Assembly (NCBI GenBank): GCA_027306505.1
Contig: DAHUZP010000072.1
Span: 24,018-88,017, forward strand
Direction: 5' to 3'
DNA length: 64,000 bases
Source: Thermoplasmata archaeon
GTDB lineage: Archaea > Thermoplasmatota > Thermoplasmata > Lutacidiplasmatales > UBA184
Shown here: piece after piece, positions 18,507 to 28,419 of the stretch
How the letters are laid out: every line of letters begins with the position of its first letter
Position numbering within the stretch: position 1 is the first letter of the stretch
Program-made: the position numbers and the translations under genes
The notes under the pieces: generated by a model
What the model saw: the letters and a program-made list of their open reading frames with translations, nothing else
Database searches by the model: none
Told to the model about the DNA's origin: nothing

Positions 18507-19382
18507 ATGCATAGGGGGGAGGTCGAGCAGGTGGGTCCACAATCGCCCCGGTCGAAGCCGGAGGGCCCCCGGGGGAGCTCTCCGGAGGAAGCGCCCTCAG
18601 GGGCGGGGCTCCTCGACGCGCTGCTTCGCGAGCTCAACGAGGATGGGCTGGAGGGCTCTGCCACCCGGGCGGAGGGGGGTTCCGTGCCCGAGGAGAGCCC
18701 AGAGGGAGCCTCAGCGGAGCCCCAGGTAGGGCCCTCCAGTGCCTCCGGCCTCTCTGCGTACCCCTCCCAGGGGGTGGCGCCCTCCGACTCGGAGCTTACC
18801 GGTGAGAGACCCGCCGATCACCTTTCCGAGCTCACCCGTGCCGTGGAGCTCGCCCGGGCGGAGACCGGGTCGTTGCGGGCCGCGCTCGGGCTCCAGCAGT
18901 CCGTCGAGACCGACCTCCGGCGGGAGCTTCAGGAGACCCGAAGCGCCCTCAAAGAGGCGAAGGCCCGGCTCAACGAGGCCTCCTCCAAGTTCCTTCCGGC
19001 GGCCCCCGTCGCGTTCCTCTCTCCGGACGGGCGCACCATCGCGCGGCGGGCCTTCTACGCTCTGGGCCGGGGGGAGGCCCTGGACGGGTACCTGAGCGAG
19101 CTCCTCGCGGGGTGGGAGAGGGAGGGCAGGAAGATCGTGCCCTCGTACGACCCGCGCACCGGGATCACCCTCACCGTCGAGGGCGACCCGGACCGCAGGT
19201 TCCTGCGGGTCCTCACCTCCGGGATCCTCCTCGTGCACCTCAACGAGGAGGAGATGAAGGCGGTCGGAGAGCTTCCCCCCCTGGTCCGGGCCTCGAACCG
19301 GTCGCGGAGCCCCGCGACCGGCTCCCAGGAAGGAGGGGCCTCGGGGACGTCCCAGGGGAAGGAAGGGACCAGCCGTTCGTGA
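18507..19382 (+). CDS. Coiled-coil hypothetical protein
   Basis: Heptad-like segment AVELARAETGSLRAALGLQQSVETDLRRELQETRSALKEAKARLNEA followed by a ~100 aa globular region. Confidence 0.6.
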   Translation: MHRGEVEQVGPQSPRSKPEGPRGSSPEEAPSGAGLLDALLRELNEDGLEGSATRAEGGSVPEESPEGASAEPQVGPSSASGLSAYPSQGVAPSDSELTGERPADHLSELTRAVELARAETGSLRAALGLQQSVETDLRRELQETRSALKEAKARLNEASSKFLPAAPVAFLSPDGRTIARRAFYALGRGEALDGYLSELLAGWEREGRKIVPSYDPRTGITLTVEGDPDRRFLRVLTSGILLVHLNEEEMKAVGELPPLVRASNRSRSPATGSQEGGASGTSQGKEGTSRS

Positions 19383-19420
19383 GGCCCGCCGGGGCCCAGC
19401 CTCCAGCGCTCCCCCCCCAA

Positions 19421-19429
19421 ACTTAAATC
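19421..19429 (+). promoter_or_regulatory. TATA-like box
   Basis: acttaaatc centred 26 nt upstream of ATG 19451. Confidence 0.5.
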
Positions 19430-19450
19430 GTGAGCCCGGTGGACATCCCG

Positions 19451-20230
19451 ATGGCGTCCGCCGCCCCCCCCGAGGTCATCGGAGAGCGCGTGCTGGACGG
19501 CGTGGGATGGGTCCGGGGTCCCGTGGCCAACGTCTTCACCTTCCGCGAAGGGGGACGGATCTACCTCGTCGACTCGGGCTTCCCTCACAACGCCTCGAAG
19601 GTCCGCCTCGCCTTCCGCGAGGCGGGGTTGCCCCTCTCCTCGCTCACCGACATCCTGCTCACCCACCAGCATCCCGACCACGTCGGTGGCGCGGCGTACC
19701 TCCGGTGGGTGACCCACGCGAAGGTGTCCTGTCACGAGATGGACGCGCCGACGGTGGAAGGGAAGGGACCGATGATGGCCCCCCTCTTCGTTCGCCTGTT
19801 CCTCTCTCCCCAGCCGGTCCAGGTCGATCGGGTGCTCCGGGAGGGCGATCAGGTGGGCCCGTTCACCGTCGTCTGGGCCCCTGGCCACACGCTAGGGAGC
19901 GTCGCGTTCTACCATCCGGAACGGAAGCTGCTCTTCTGCGGCGATGCCCTGGTGACCTCCCGACGCGGGGCCGCGCTCGCCCGACCGTTCTCCAACTTCG
20001 ACCCGGACCAGGCGATCTCCTCCGTGGAGAAGCTCGCCTCGCTCGAGGTGTCCGCAGTCTTCGCCGGCCACGGTCATCCGATCCTCTCCAACGGCGGCCG
20101 CGCGCTCCGCGAAGCGGCGAAGAAGGTCAGCAAGAGGGCGGAGCACCGCTGGTGGACGCTCGTCGGGCCCGAAGGGCACCCCGAGACCCACCCGAAACCC
20201 GAGCCGCCGCCCACCCCGCGCTCCGCCTGA
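19451..20230 (+). CDS. Metallo-beta-lactamase-fold hydrolase
   Basis: ILLTHQHPDHVGGAAYL, WAPGHTLGSVAFYHPERKLLFCGDAL; ATG 19451 lies 26 nt after a TATA-like acttaaatc (19421-19429); ORF track start GTG 19430. Confidence 0.9.
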   Translation: MASAAPPEVIGERVLDGVGWVRGPVANVFTFREGGRIYLVDSGFPHNASKVRLAFREAGLPLSSLTDILLTHQHPDHVGGAAYLRWVTHAKVSCHEMDAPTVEGKGPMMAPLFVRLFLSPQPVQVDRVLREGDQVGPFTVVWAPGHTLGSVAFYHPERKLLFCGDALVTSRRGAALARPFSNFDPDQAISSVEKLASLEVSAVFAGHGHPILSNGGRALREAAKKVSKRAEHRWWTLVGPEGHPETHPKPEPPPTPRSA

Positions 20231-20369
20231 GGGCGAGGTACGGGGCGCTTGGGAGCCCCGCGCCGGATTTGGGTTTTTAAACCTTTCTACTCACATTCAA
20301 GAGAGGGCGGGGCTGTCGACTCCTCCGGCATACGGTGTCTCATAGAGGGCGCATGGGGGTCGTTCGGAC

Positions 20370-21458
20370 GTGAAACGCCAGATGGTCGACATGCTGGCCG
20401 ACCTGATCAAGCTCTCTTCCGACCCCTCCTCCGACAAGCACGAGATCCTGGACTACATCCAGTCCATCGCCGACTCGCTCAAGATGCGCTCCGCGGTCTA
20501 TGGGGACCCGAGCGCTCCCGCCCTGCTCTCCGAGTACGGCCAGGGCGGCGTGGTCCTCGCGGGCCACTTGGACACGCCCCCCGTGGGCGACGGCTGGAGC
20601 TTCTCGCAGAGCCAGTTCACCGCCGGTCGGATGTACGGTCGCGGCGCGGCGGACATGAAGGGGACCGTGGTGGCCATGCTCTCCGCGGTCAACGACCTGG
20701 TCGTCCGCAAGGTCCCCGTGACCCTCGCCATCACCACGGACGAGGAGACCACGATGAACGGGGCGCAGGCCCTGTGCAAGACCCTCGCGATGCGCCGCGC
20801 GAAGGCGATCGTGGTGGGCGAGCCCACCGGTCTGCGCGTCGGCTACGCGGAGAAGGGAGTGCTCGACCTCGCGATCGAGACCCGGGGGAGGTCCGCCCAT
20901 GGGGCGATGCCTCAGCTCGGAGAGAACGCGGTCGTGAAGCTGATGCGGTTGCTTCGGGCCCTGGAGACCTTCCGGGGACGGGTCGCCCATCCGGAGCTCG
21001 GCACCGTCACGGTGAACGTGGGTACGCTCCACGGCGGCAACCGGGTGAACGTGGTCCCCTCGCGCGCGGCGGCCGAGGTGGACATCCGCTTCCCTCCACC
21101 CTACACGCCCGACGAGCTCCAGCGGGAGGTCGAGGAGCACCTCAAGCGGATCAAGACCCCCTTCACGCTCCGCCGGCTGGTGAGCCTGCCCTCGCTCCAG
21201 GTCGATCCCCAGAGCGACCACATCCGGATCTTCAAGGAGGTCTCGTCGAGCGAGCTCGCCGTGCTGGTGCACGCCTCCGAGGCGGTCCACTACGTCAACG
21301 TGAACCCACGCGTCGTCATCTACGGAGCGGGGGACGAGGACCTCTCTCACCAGGCGAACGAGTACGTGAAGATGGAAGCGGTGGTCCGCGCCGCCGAGTC
21401 GTACAAGAAGTTCGCCCAGAAGATGGCCTCGCAGCGCCTCGTCGCCGGGAAGCCGTAA
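20370..21458 (+). CDS. M20-family metallopeptidase/deacylase (ArgE/DapE/LysK-like)
   Basis: VVLAGHLDTPPVGDGWS, GRGAADMKGTVVAML, TTDEETTMNGAQAL, GEPTGLRVGYAEKGVLDL; GTG start. Confidence 0.9.
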   Translation: MKRQMVDMLADLIKLSSDPSSDKHEILDYIQSIADSLKMRSAVYGDPSAPALLSEYGQGGVVLAGHLDTPPVGDGWSFSQSQFTAGRMYGRGAADMKGTVVAMLSAVNDLVVRKVPVTLAITTDEETTMNGAQALCKTLAMRRAKAIVVGEPTGLRVGYAEKGVLDLAIETRGRSAHGAMPQLGENAVVKLMRLLRALETFRGRVAHPELGTVTVNVGTLHGGNRVNVVPSRAAAEVDIRFPPPYTPDELQREVEEHLKRIKTPFTLRRLVSLPSLQVDPQSDHIRIFKEVSSSELAVLVHASEAVHYVNVNPRVVIYGAGDEDLSHQANEYVKMEAVVRAAESYKKFAQKMASQRLVAGKP

Positions 21459-21495
21459 GCGGCCCCTGCCGACCGGCGGGGGAGGGACCTCGACC

Positions 21496-22803
21496 GTGCC
21501 AAGCTCCTCACCCGGGGCCGTAGGGGGGAGCCCGAGCGTCGTCCACGTCTCCACCCGCTATCCTCCGGCGCCCGGCGGCGTCGAGCGCCACGTTCGAGAG
21601 GTCGCCCTGCGGCAGCGCTCCCGCGGGTGGGACGCGAAGGTGCTCACCACCGACCTCTACACGGAGATCCCCTGGCAACGCCTGCCATCCCAGGGGTCCG
21701 GCTCGCGCCCCGGTTCCTGGGTCCCGGATCCCGAAGGGGTCCCTGTGCTCCGTCTGCGAGCGCGCGCCCTCTCCGGTGACCTCCACTACCCGTTCGTCCC
21801 CGGGCTCTACCGGGCGATGCGGGGAGCCCAGGCCGACCTGGTCCACGTGCACACCTACGGGACCTACCAGGGGTTCAGCGCCTCCGCCCTGGAACGGCTG
21901 AACCGCAGACCCTGGGTCCTCACCGCCCACTACCATCCGACCTGGTCCATCTGGGGAGGAGCGGGCCGCAAGTCGCTCCGTGGGATCTACGACCGGCTCT
22001 TCGCGCCCTGGGTCCTCTCTCGAGTCTCCCGCTTGATCCTGCAGAGCCGCGAGGAGGAGGGATTGCTTCGCGAGGTGGTCAAAGACCTTCCTCCCATCGC
22101 CTTCGTCCCTCCCGGCTATACACCGCTCCCTCCTCCGCGGTCGGAGGGAGGAGGGTTCCGCGGGGCCATGCGGTTCTCCGGACCCTTCGTGCTCTTCACC
22201 GGGCGCCTCGCTTCGAACAAGGGGCTTCCCCCGTTGCTGGAGGCCTTCGGGAAGCTCGCGCCCCGGTTCCCGGACCTCCAGCTCGTGCTGGTGGGACAGG
22301 ATGGGGGAGAGGGTCCGCAGGTCCGCGCCCTCGCGGAACGTCTGGGGCTCTCCTCCCGGGTCCACTTGACCGGCTTCGTCGAGGACGAGTCGCTCCTTGC
22401 GAGCGCCTACGCCCAGGCGGAGGTCTTCGTGCTGCCCTCGGACTACGAGGCGTTCGGCCTGGTCCTGCTCGAGGCGATGGCCCAGGGCACTCCGGTGATC
22501 GCCTCCCGCGTCGGAGGGATCCCTTCTCTCGTGGAGGAGGGCAAGAACGGCCGCCTGGTGCCTCCTCGTGACGTGCCCGCTCTCGCGAGCGCGCTCGAGG
22601 AGCTCCTTACCGACCGAGCGCGGGCGCGGGCGATGGGAGCCTACGGCCGAACGACCACCGTCCCCCGCCACACCTGGGAGCGGACCGTGGAGGGTCTCGA
22701 GCAGGTCTACTGGGAAGTGCTGGAGGGAAAGCCCCCGGTGGAGAGGGCTCCCCGGGACCCGACCCCGCCCGGGAGATCATCCTCCTCGGGGGGGTCGCGA
22801 TGA
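21496..22803 (+). CDS. Glycosyltransferase family 4
   Basis: RYPPAPGGVERHVREVA, LFTGRLASNKGLPPLLEAF, VFVLPSDYEAFGLVLLEAMAQGTPVIASRVGGIPSLVEEGKNG. Confidence 0.92.
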   Translation: MPSSSPGAVGGSPSVVHVSTRYPPAPGGVERHVREVALRQRSRGWDAKVLTTDLYTEIPWQRLPSQGSGSRPGSWVPDPEGVPVLRLRARALSGDLHYPFVPGLYRAMRGAQADLVHVHTYGTYQGFSASALERLNRRPWVLTAHYHPTWSIWGGAGRKSLRGIYDRLFAPWVLSRVSRLILQSREEEGLLREVVKDLPPIAFVPPGYTPLPPPRSEGGGFRGAMRFSGPFVLFTGRLASNKGLPPLLEAFGKLAPRFPDLQLVLVGQDGGEGPQVRALAERLGLSSRVHLTGFVEDESLLASAYAQAEVFVLPSDYEAFGLVLLEAMAQGTPVIASRVGGIPSLVEEGKNGRLVPPRDVPALASALEELLTDRARARAMGAYGRTTTVPRHTWERTVEGLEQVYWEVLEGKPPVERAPRDPTPPGRSSSSGGSR

Positions 22804-23987
22804 AGGTAGCCCAGGTACTGCTCCGGTACGACGCGCCGGGGGGTGTCGAGACCCACGTGCGGGAGCTCTCTTCCGCACTCCGACGGGCCGGCGACGAGGT
22901 GAAGGTCTACGCGAGCGACCTCTACTCCGAGCAAGGCTGGGTGCGCCGCCCGGAGTCCTCGCGCAGCCTCGACGGGATCCCGGTGGAACGCTTCCCCGCG
23001 GTGAAGCGCCTCGTCCCGGGCCTCACGCTACCGCTGATGCCGGGTCTCCTGCACGCGCTGGACCGGGACCGGCCCGAGGTCATCCATGCCCACTCCCATC
23101 GGTACGGTCACGTCCTGCAGTCCGCGCTCGTCGCGGGGGCCCGCGAGATCCCGCTCGTGGTCGGGACGCACTACCATCCCGCGGACCCGTGGGAACCCGC
23201 GTCGAAGAAGGCGATGCTTCGGGTGCAGGACCATCTCTTCGGGATGACCGCCTACCGGACCGCCTCAGCGCTCATCGTCGAGACCCGGCGCGAAGCCTCG
23301 CTCGTGGGGGAGTTCGCTCCTTCCGCGAAGGTCAGGGTGATCCCTCCGGGGATCGACCTCGGGGTCTGGGGCGGCTCGCCCGGGAGCGGCGCATCATCCC
23401 CAAGAACGGCCAGGAAGCGCGACGGCTACCTCCTCTTCGCCGGACGGCTCGCGCCGAACAAGGGTCTGAGGGTCCTGCTCGAGGCCTGGGCCGGCCTTCC
23501 CAAGGACGCGCGTCCTCCGCTCGTCCTCGTGGGGTCGGACTGGGGGCTTCGGGGCCCATTGGAGGCCCGGGCCAGGGTGCTGGGCGTCTCCTCCGAGATC
23601 CGGTTCGAGGGGAACCTGGACCCGGCGCGGTACCGGGCGGCCTTCGCCGGGGCCCGCGCGCTGGTGCTCCCCTCGGAGTACGAGGCCTTCGGACTCGTGC
23701 TGCTGGAAGCGATGGCCTCGTCGCTGCCGGTGGTCGCGACCTCGGTCGGAGGCATCCCCGAGGTCGTGGAGGAAGGGCGGACGGCCCTTCTCGTGCCATC
23801 GGGGGACGAGGGGAGGTTGCGAGAGGCGATCGCGACCCTGCTTCGGGACCCCGCGCGCGCAGAGGAGATGGGGGCGGCCGGGCGCGAGCGGGTCGAACGC
23901 CTCTATTCCTGGGAGCGCACGTCCCGGAGCGTCCGAGAGGTCTACCGCGAGGTCGGCGCGGCTCCCGACCGGTCCCGGTCGTCCTGA
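22800..23987 (+). CDS. Glycosyltransferase family 4
   Basis: APGGVETHVRELSSALRRAG, LLFAGRLAPNKGLRVLLEAW, ALVLPSEYEAFGLVLLEAMASSLPVVATSVGGIPEVVEEG; ATGA overlap with preceding GT4. Confidence 0.92.
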   Translation: MKVAQVLLRYDAPGGVETHVRELSSALRRAGDEVKVYASDLYSEQGWVRRPESSRSLDGIPVERFPAVKRLVPGLTLPLMPGLLHALDRDRPEVIHAHSHRYGHVLQSALVAGAREIPLVVGTHYHPADPWEPASKKAMLRVQDHLFGMTAYRTASALIVETRREASLVGEFAPSAKVRVIPPGIDLGVWGGSPGSGASSPRTARKRDGYLLFAGRLAPNKGLRVLLEAWAGLPKDARPPLVLVGSDWGLRGPLEARARVLGVSSEIRFEGNLDPARYRAAFAGARALVLPSEYEAFGLVLLEAMASSLPVVATSVGGIPEVVEEGRTALLVPSGDEGRLREAIATLLRDPARAEEMGAAGRERVERLYSWERTSRSVREVYREVGAAPDRSRSS

Positions 23988-24193
23988 GCGGACGACCCGC
24001 GGGGCCGAGCGAGCTCCCCCACTTCTTCGGCGAGCCCACCGAGCTGCCGTCGCTCCTCCTCGGAGCGGTGGAAGTGCGAGAGCACGCCGAGCGCGATGGA
24101 GAGGCCGCGAAGATGCCAGCGCCCCATGCGCCTTTCCTCGTCCTCGGCGGAGGGGTTCCCCACGGCGGCCCGTTCAGGCGGCGCGGGGGACAC
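23942..24193 (-). CDS. Small hypothetical protein
   Basis: ORF filling the gap between the GT4 and aminotransferase genes; may start at MGRWHLRGLSIALGV; no recognised motif. Confidence 0.35.
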   Translation of the reverse strand: MSPAPPERAAVGNPSAEDEERRMGRWHLRGLSIALGVLSHFHRSEEERRQLGGLAEEVGELARPRGSSAQDDRDRSGAAPTSR

Positions 24194-25346
24194 GGGTAGG
24201 ACGGGTGACCTTGGTCCCCACCTGCTCGCTCCCGAAATCGCGCATGATCGCGAGGGCCTTGCGCAAGTTCTCCCGAGAGTTCGCGAAGGCGAGCCTCAGG
24301 TGAGAAGCCCCGAGGGAGCCGAACGCGTCCCCCGGCGTGCAGAGGAGACCCTCCTTGAGGAGCCCCTGGGCCGCCTCCATCGCGGACATCTTCCAGGTGA
24401 AGGACGGGAAGGCGTAGAAGGCGCCCTCCGGCCGGACGCAGCGCATCCCGGGCACCTCGTTGAGGCCCTTCACCACGAGGTCCCGGCGGGCGCGGAACTC
24501 CTTCGTCATGGCGGCGATGTCCGCCTGGGCCTCCTGGAGGCCCCGCAGTGCCGCGACCTGGCAGGGGGTCGACGGGCAGGCCACCGCGTGGTAGTGGATC
24601 TTGTTGGCCCCGGCGGCGACGGTCCGGGAAGCGACCAGGTAGCCCAGCCGCCAGCCGGTCATGGCAAGGATCTTGGAGAAGGAGTTCACCACGACCACCC
24701 GGTCGTAGCGCCCCCAGAAGCTCTTGTGCCCGCCCGGAGCGTAGATGATCTCATCGTAGACCTCGTCCGAGATGATGGTGAGGCCGTGCGACTCGGCGAA
24801 CGAGACGATCGCGTCGACCGTATTGCCGGAGAAGACCCCGCCGGTGGGGTTCGAGGGGGAGTTCACCACGATCGCGCGGGTCCGGGCGGAGACCAGCTCC
24901 TCGAGCTCGGCGATGTCGGGCTGGAACCCTCGCTCCTCCCGCAGCGAATAGGGGACCGGGATCGCTTCCGCGAGCCGGGCATGCGGGCCGTAGAGCACGA
25001 AGCCGGGGTTCGGGATGAGGACCTCATCGCCGGGGTCGTAGAGGGTGAGGGCGGCGGACAGGAGCGCCTCCGTGCCGCCGGACGTGACGATGACGTTCTC
25101 CCGGGCGGTGGTCCCGTCGTAGCGCCGGTAGCGCTCGGCGAGAGCGTCGCGAAGCTCCGGGAGCCCCGCGGAGGGCCCATACTTGTTGCTGCCGTTCCGG
25201 ACGGCCTCGAACAGGGCCTCCTTGACCACGGTCGGTGGGTTGAAGTCCGGTTCTCCGAGCCCCAGGTGGATCACGTTCGCCGGGGCCGCGTCGAACATCT
25301 TCCGGATGCCGGAGATCTCCAAGGCCTGTACGCGTGCCGATAGCAT
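24174..25346 (-). CDS. PLP-dependent aminotransferase, class I/II (aspartate/aromatic aminotransferase-like)
   Basis: VIHLGLGEPDFNPP, NSPSNPTGGVFSGN, SDEVYDEIIY, VVNSFSKILAMTGWRLGYLVA; start assigned to MLSARVQALEISGIRKM at 25346. Confidence 0.93.
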   Translation of the reverse strand: MLSARVQALEISGIRKMFDAAPANVIHLGLGEPDFNPPTVVKEALFEAVRNGSNKYGPSAGLPELRDALAERYRRYDGTTARENVIVTSGGTEALLSAALTLYDPGDEVLIPNPGFVLYGPHARLAEAIPVPYSLREERGFQPDIAELEELVSARTRAIVVNSPSNPTGGVFSGNTVDAIVSFAESHGLTIISDEVYDEIIYAPGGHKSFWGRYDRVVVVNSFSKILAMTGWRLGYLVASRTVAAGANKIHYHAVACPSTPCQVAALRGLQEAQADIAAMTKEFRARRDLVVKGLNEVPGMRCVRPEGAFYAFPSFTWKMSAMEAAQGLLKEGLLCTPGDAFGSLGASHLRLAFANSRENLRKALAIMRDFGSEQVGTKVTRPTRVPRAA

Positions 25347-25499
25347 GCTGAGAACCCCCGGGTTGGCACCGTTAGCCAAGGGGGGGAGATAACGTGGTCG
25401 CCCCTCGACGGACAGAGGGGGCACCGGACGAGCGGCCGCTCACTGACGGTGAAGCTACGACCGGGGGAAGGGCTCCACCCTAGGGCTTCCTTTTCGGCA

Positions 25500-25508
25500 G
25501 GTATATAG
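25500..25508 (+). promoter_or_regulatory. TATA-like box
   Basis: ggtatataga centred ~30 nt upstream of ATG 25535. Confidence 0.5.
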
Positions 25509-25534
25509 ACGGGCGACCGTCCCATTTTACGTCG

Positions 25535-28348
25535 ATGGTGAGCAGGGAACTCCGCTCTATCGCCTGGGTGCTCGGCATTGCGCTTCCCCTTCTGCTCCTG
25601 CCCGTGGCTGCGAGCTACCTCCCGACGCATGGAGGGACCCTCCTTGCGCTACCGACGAGCCCCGCCTCCACGACCGGGAGCCTCCCTTCGTTGCTCACGC
25701 TTCCGCACTACGGTCCGGCGGGGGCTCCCTCTGCTCCGCGGGGAGGGCTGGCCCCGGAGGGCGGGATGCCCACCGCTTCCTCCGCCCTCCCTGCGCTGAG
25801 CCCCTGCGGAGTCCCACGATGCTTGATCGTGAACCTTGGGGTCTCCACCTTCCCGGGGAGCATCACCTACACCTCCGACTTCAACACCGGCTCGGTGGGC
25901 AACGCGAACGAGGTCTTCTTCCAGCTCTGCGACTTCGCTCCCGACCACACGGCGAACGTCTCGATCTCGGACCCCAACGCCACCAGCGACGGGCTCGCGA
26001 ACCCCCTCTTCGACCGCAGCGTGCCGTTGACTTTCACCGCGAGCTCGCTCTGTCCCGGAGGGGTCTCGTTCGACTCGACCCTCGCCCCCGAGCTCTTCTA
26101 TACCCTTCCGAGGGGACTCGTGCAAGGCGGGACATGGACGTTCAACGTGACCGCGGGGGCGAACGGCTGGTCCATGGACCAGGTCTCCTTCCGGGTGGAC
26201 ACCTACTACGTCCAGCTCACCCCGGACCAGAGCTACCACCTGCCCCAGGACCGCGCGACGGTGTTCTACCAGGTGCTCTCCTACGAGACGCAGGGACCGG
26301 TCTCAGGGAGCCTGCAGTTCGCCGCGAACGGCCTCTACGTCAACAGCACCTCGCCGCTCTGGATGACCTCGCTACCTGCGCTCACCCCTCCGGTCGGCAC
26401 CCCTCAGGGGTCACTCTCCTTCCTCATCCCTTCGAACGGGCAAGCGGGCACGCCGGTCGCCCTGCAGCTCTGGGCGAACCTGACCGCGAGCGGCAGGACC
26501 TCGAGCGAAGCGTCCATCGCGTACATCACGGTCGCCCAGGTCCTCGCTCCGCAGCTCTGTGCCGCGACGACCACGGACGGAGGGCCGATCCCCTGCCCGT
26601 CCCCGCTCGCCTTCCCTCAGGGAAGCCTCCTCGTCCTCCGGGAGACCGCGGTCGTGGGGACCCAGAGCGCGGGCGTCATGGGAGCGCTCCCTGGAGCGAC
26701 GATCACCGTTCAGCTCTTCTCCGCGGGGCTCCCGCAGCCTGCACCGTCCTCCTTCCCGACGCAGCTCACGGCGGACGCCTCGGGGACCGCGCGGGAGGTG
26801 CTGGATACCTCCGTCCTCCGGGTCTCCACCATCACGGTGAACGTGACCGTGACCGACCCCAACGACCCCGCCCTCACCAACCACAGCGCGCTCACGATCG
26901 CGCTGCTGGGGAACTCGAGCCAGGTCGCTGTGGTCATCTCGCTCAACAGCACGCAGTACTACGGTGGCGACACGCTGGGAGGGTCCTATCAGCTCGTGAT
27001 GCCGGGTGGCAGCGGCGGGCTCCCCCCCTACTGGACCGCTTACGCCTACCAGATCTACTTCCTCGCGGGAGCGACCGTCTGTCCGTTCGCCCCCTCGGGC
27101 GCCCTGGAGTGGCAGGGTAACCTCTCCGGGGTCACCGGACCCGTGCCCTCCTACACCCTGGGTGCGAACATGAAGGGCATCGTCCAGGTGGTCATCTTCG
27201 CCCACAACGGGAGCTCGGCGGCCAACCTGGGCATCTACGCCATGACCTGCGCCCTCGTCTCTCCTCCCGCGGTCCTTCTCAACCCCTCGGAGGTGAACTA
27301 CCTCCCCGGCGACACGATCACCGTCGCGATCTCAGGCCAGGGGACGCTCCTGACCAAAGGGAACCCCACCTACTACGCGAACGTGGTAGGGTTCGCGACC
27401 GTCACCGGCCACGCCCCGTGCAGCGGCACGACGATGCAGGTCCTCTACGGGGAGGCCGTCCCCGGCACCTCCTTCAGCTTCGTGGTCCCTCGGAACGGGG
27501 CCTCCACCTGCTATGAGGTGAGCGTCTCGGCCGAGACCTCCGCGGGCTTCGTCTCTGGGCAGGACCTCGAGCTCGACGAGGTCTCCGGCTTCCAGCTCAC
27601 GGCCTCCGTCGCGACCCTGTCGCAGTACTCGGACGGAAGCTACCAGCCCGGCCAGACGCTCTCCCTCTCCTACTCGTTGACCGCGATGGGCGTCTCCTCG
27701 CTTCCGGCGAGCCTGACGTTGCTGGTACAGCTGGGGACCGAGCCACCGACCCGCTCCCAACAGGCCTCCACCTCCGGAACACTATCGGTCACGATCCCCT
27801 CCGGACAGGGGGCCGGGCTCCTCCTCATCTTCATCGAGGCGCAGGTGACCGACCCCAGCGCGCCCGGCGGGGTGCTGTTCGTCTCCACCGACACCGGGGT
27901 GATGGTCCACCCCAACCCGTCCTGGCTGGACCAGGAGGTCTCCGCAGGGAGCGGCTTCACCATGGGCGACCTCACCCTCATTGTCGCCCTCGCGGCGGTC
28001 GCGGCGATCGTCTTCTTCCTCTGGTGGAGGAGCCGCTGGGAGCGCCCCTCCCAGCACTTCCACGAGGAGCACGGGCCCGCGGGTGAGATCGCTCACACCT
28101 CCTCGATGGACCCCTCGGCCCCACCGGCGCTTCCCGATCCAAACGCTCCCCCGCCCTCCTCGGACGACATCGCGCCCTCGGCCTACTCCCCGACCTCCCC
28201 GTCCGGCGAACAGAGCCATCCCTCAGCGCCCCCGGAGCCGCCGAGCTCCCCCTACCTCGACCTCAACGACCCGGTGGTCCCCGGTCCGCCCCCTGCGACG
28301 ATCGAACCGCCCCCCTCTCCCCCGTCGATGCGACCGGGAGAGGGGTAG
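25535..28348 (+). CDS. Large exported surface protein with Ig/PKD-like domains and C-terminal TM plus proline-rich tail
   Basis: N-terminal hydrophobic segment IAWVLGIALPLLLLPVAASYL; beta-rich Thr/Ser-rich ectodomain; TM LTLIVALAAVAAIVFFLWWRSRW; Pro-rich tail. Confidence 0.8.
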   Translation: MVSRELRSIAWVLGIALPLLLLPVAASYLPTHGGTLLALPTSPASTTGSLPSLLTLPHYGPAGAPSAPRGGLAPEGGMPTASSALPALSPCGVPRCLIVNLGVSTFPGSITYTSDFNTGSVGNANEVFFQLCDFAPDHTANVSISDPNATSDGLANPLFDRSVPLTFTASSLCPGGVSFDSTLAPELFYTLPRGLVQGGTWTFNVTAGANGWSMDQVSFRVDTYYVQLTPDQSYHLPQDRATVFYQVLSYETQGPVSGSLQFAANGLYVNSTSPLWMTSLPALTPPVGTPQGSLSFLIPSNGQAGTPVALQLWANLTASGRTSSEASIAYITVAQVLAPQLCAATTTDGGPIPCPSPLAFPQGSLLVLRETAVVGTQSAGVMGALPGATITVQLFSAGLPQPAPSSFPTQLTADASGTAREVLDTSVLRVSTITVNVTVTDPNDPALTNHSALTIALLGNSSQVAVVISLNSTQYYGGDTLGGSYQLVMPGGSGGLPPYWTAYAYQIYFLAGATVCPFAPSGALEWQGNLSGVTGPVPSYTLGANMKGIVQVVIFAHNGSSAANLGIYAMTCALVSPPAVLLNPSEVNYLPGDTITVAISGQGTLLTKGNPTYYANVVGFATVTGHAPCSGTTMQVLYGEAVPGTSFSFVVPRNGASTCYEVSVSAETSAGFVSGQDLELDEVSGFQLTASVATLSQYSDGSYQPGQTLSLSYSLTAMGVSSLPASLTLLVQLGTEPPTRSQQASTSGTLSVTIPSGQGAGLLLIFIEAQVTDPSAPGGVLFVSTDTGVMVHPNPSWLDQEVSAGSGFTMGDLTLIVALAAVAAIVFFLWWRSRWERPSQHFHEEHGPAGEIAHTSSMDPSAPPALPDPNAPPPSSDDIAPSAYSPTSPSGEQSHPSAPPEPPSSPYLDLNDPVVPGPPPATIEPPPSPPSMRPGEG

Positions 28349-28419
28349 GCCGGCCCCCGCGGCGGCTCCCCGCAAGCTAATCTACGCGGTCACCTGCGTC
28401 CTTCACCGGAGGCGCAGGA

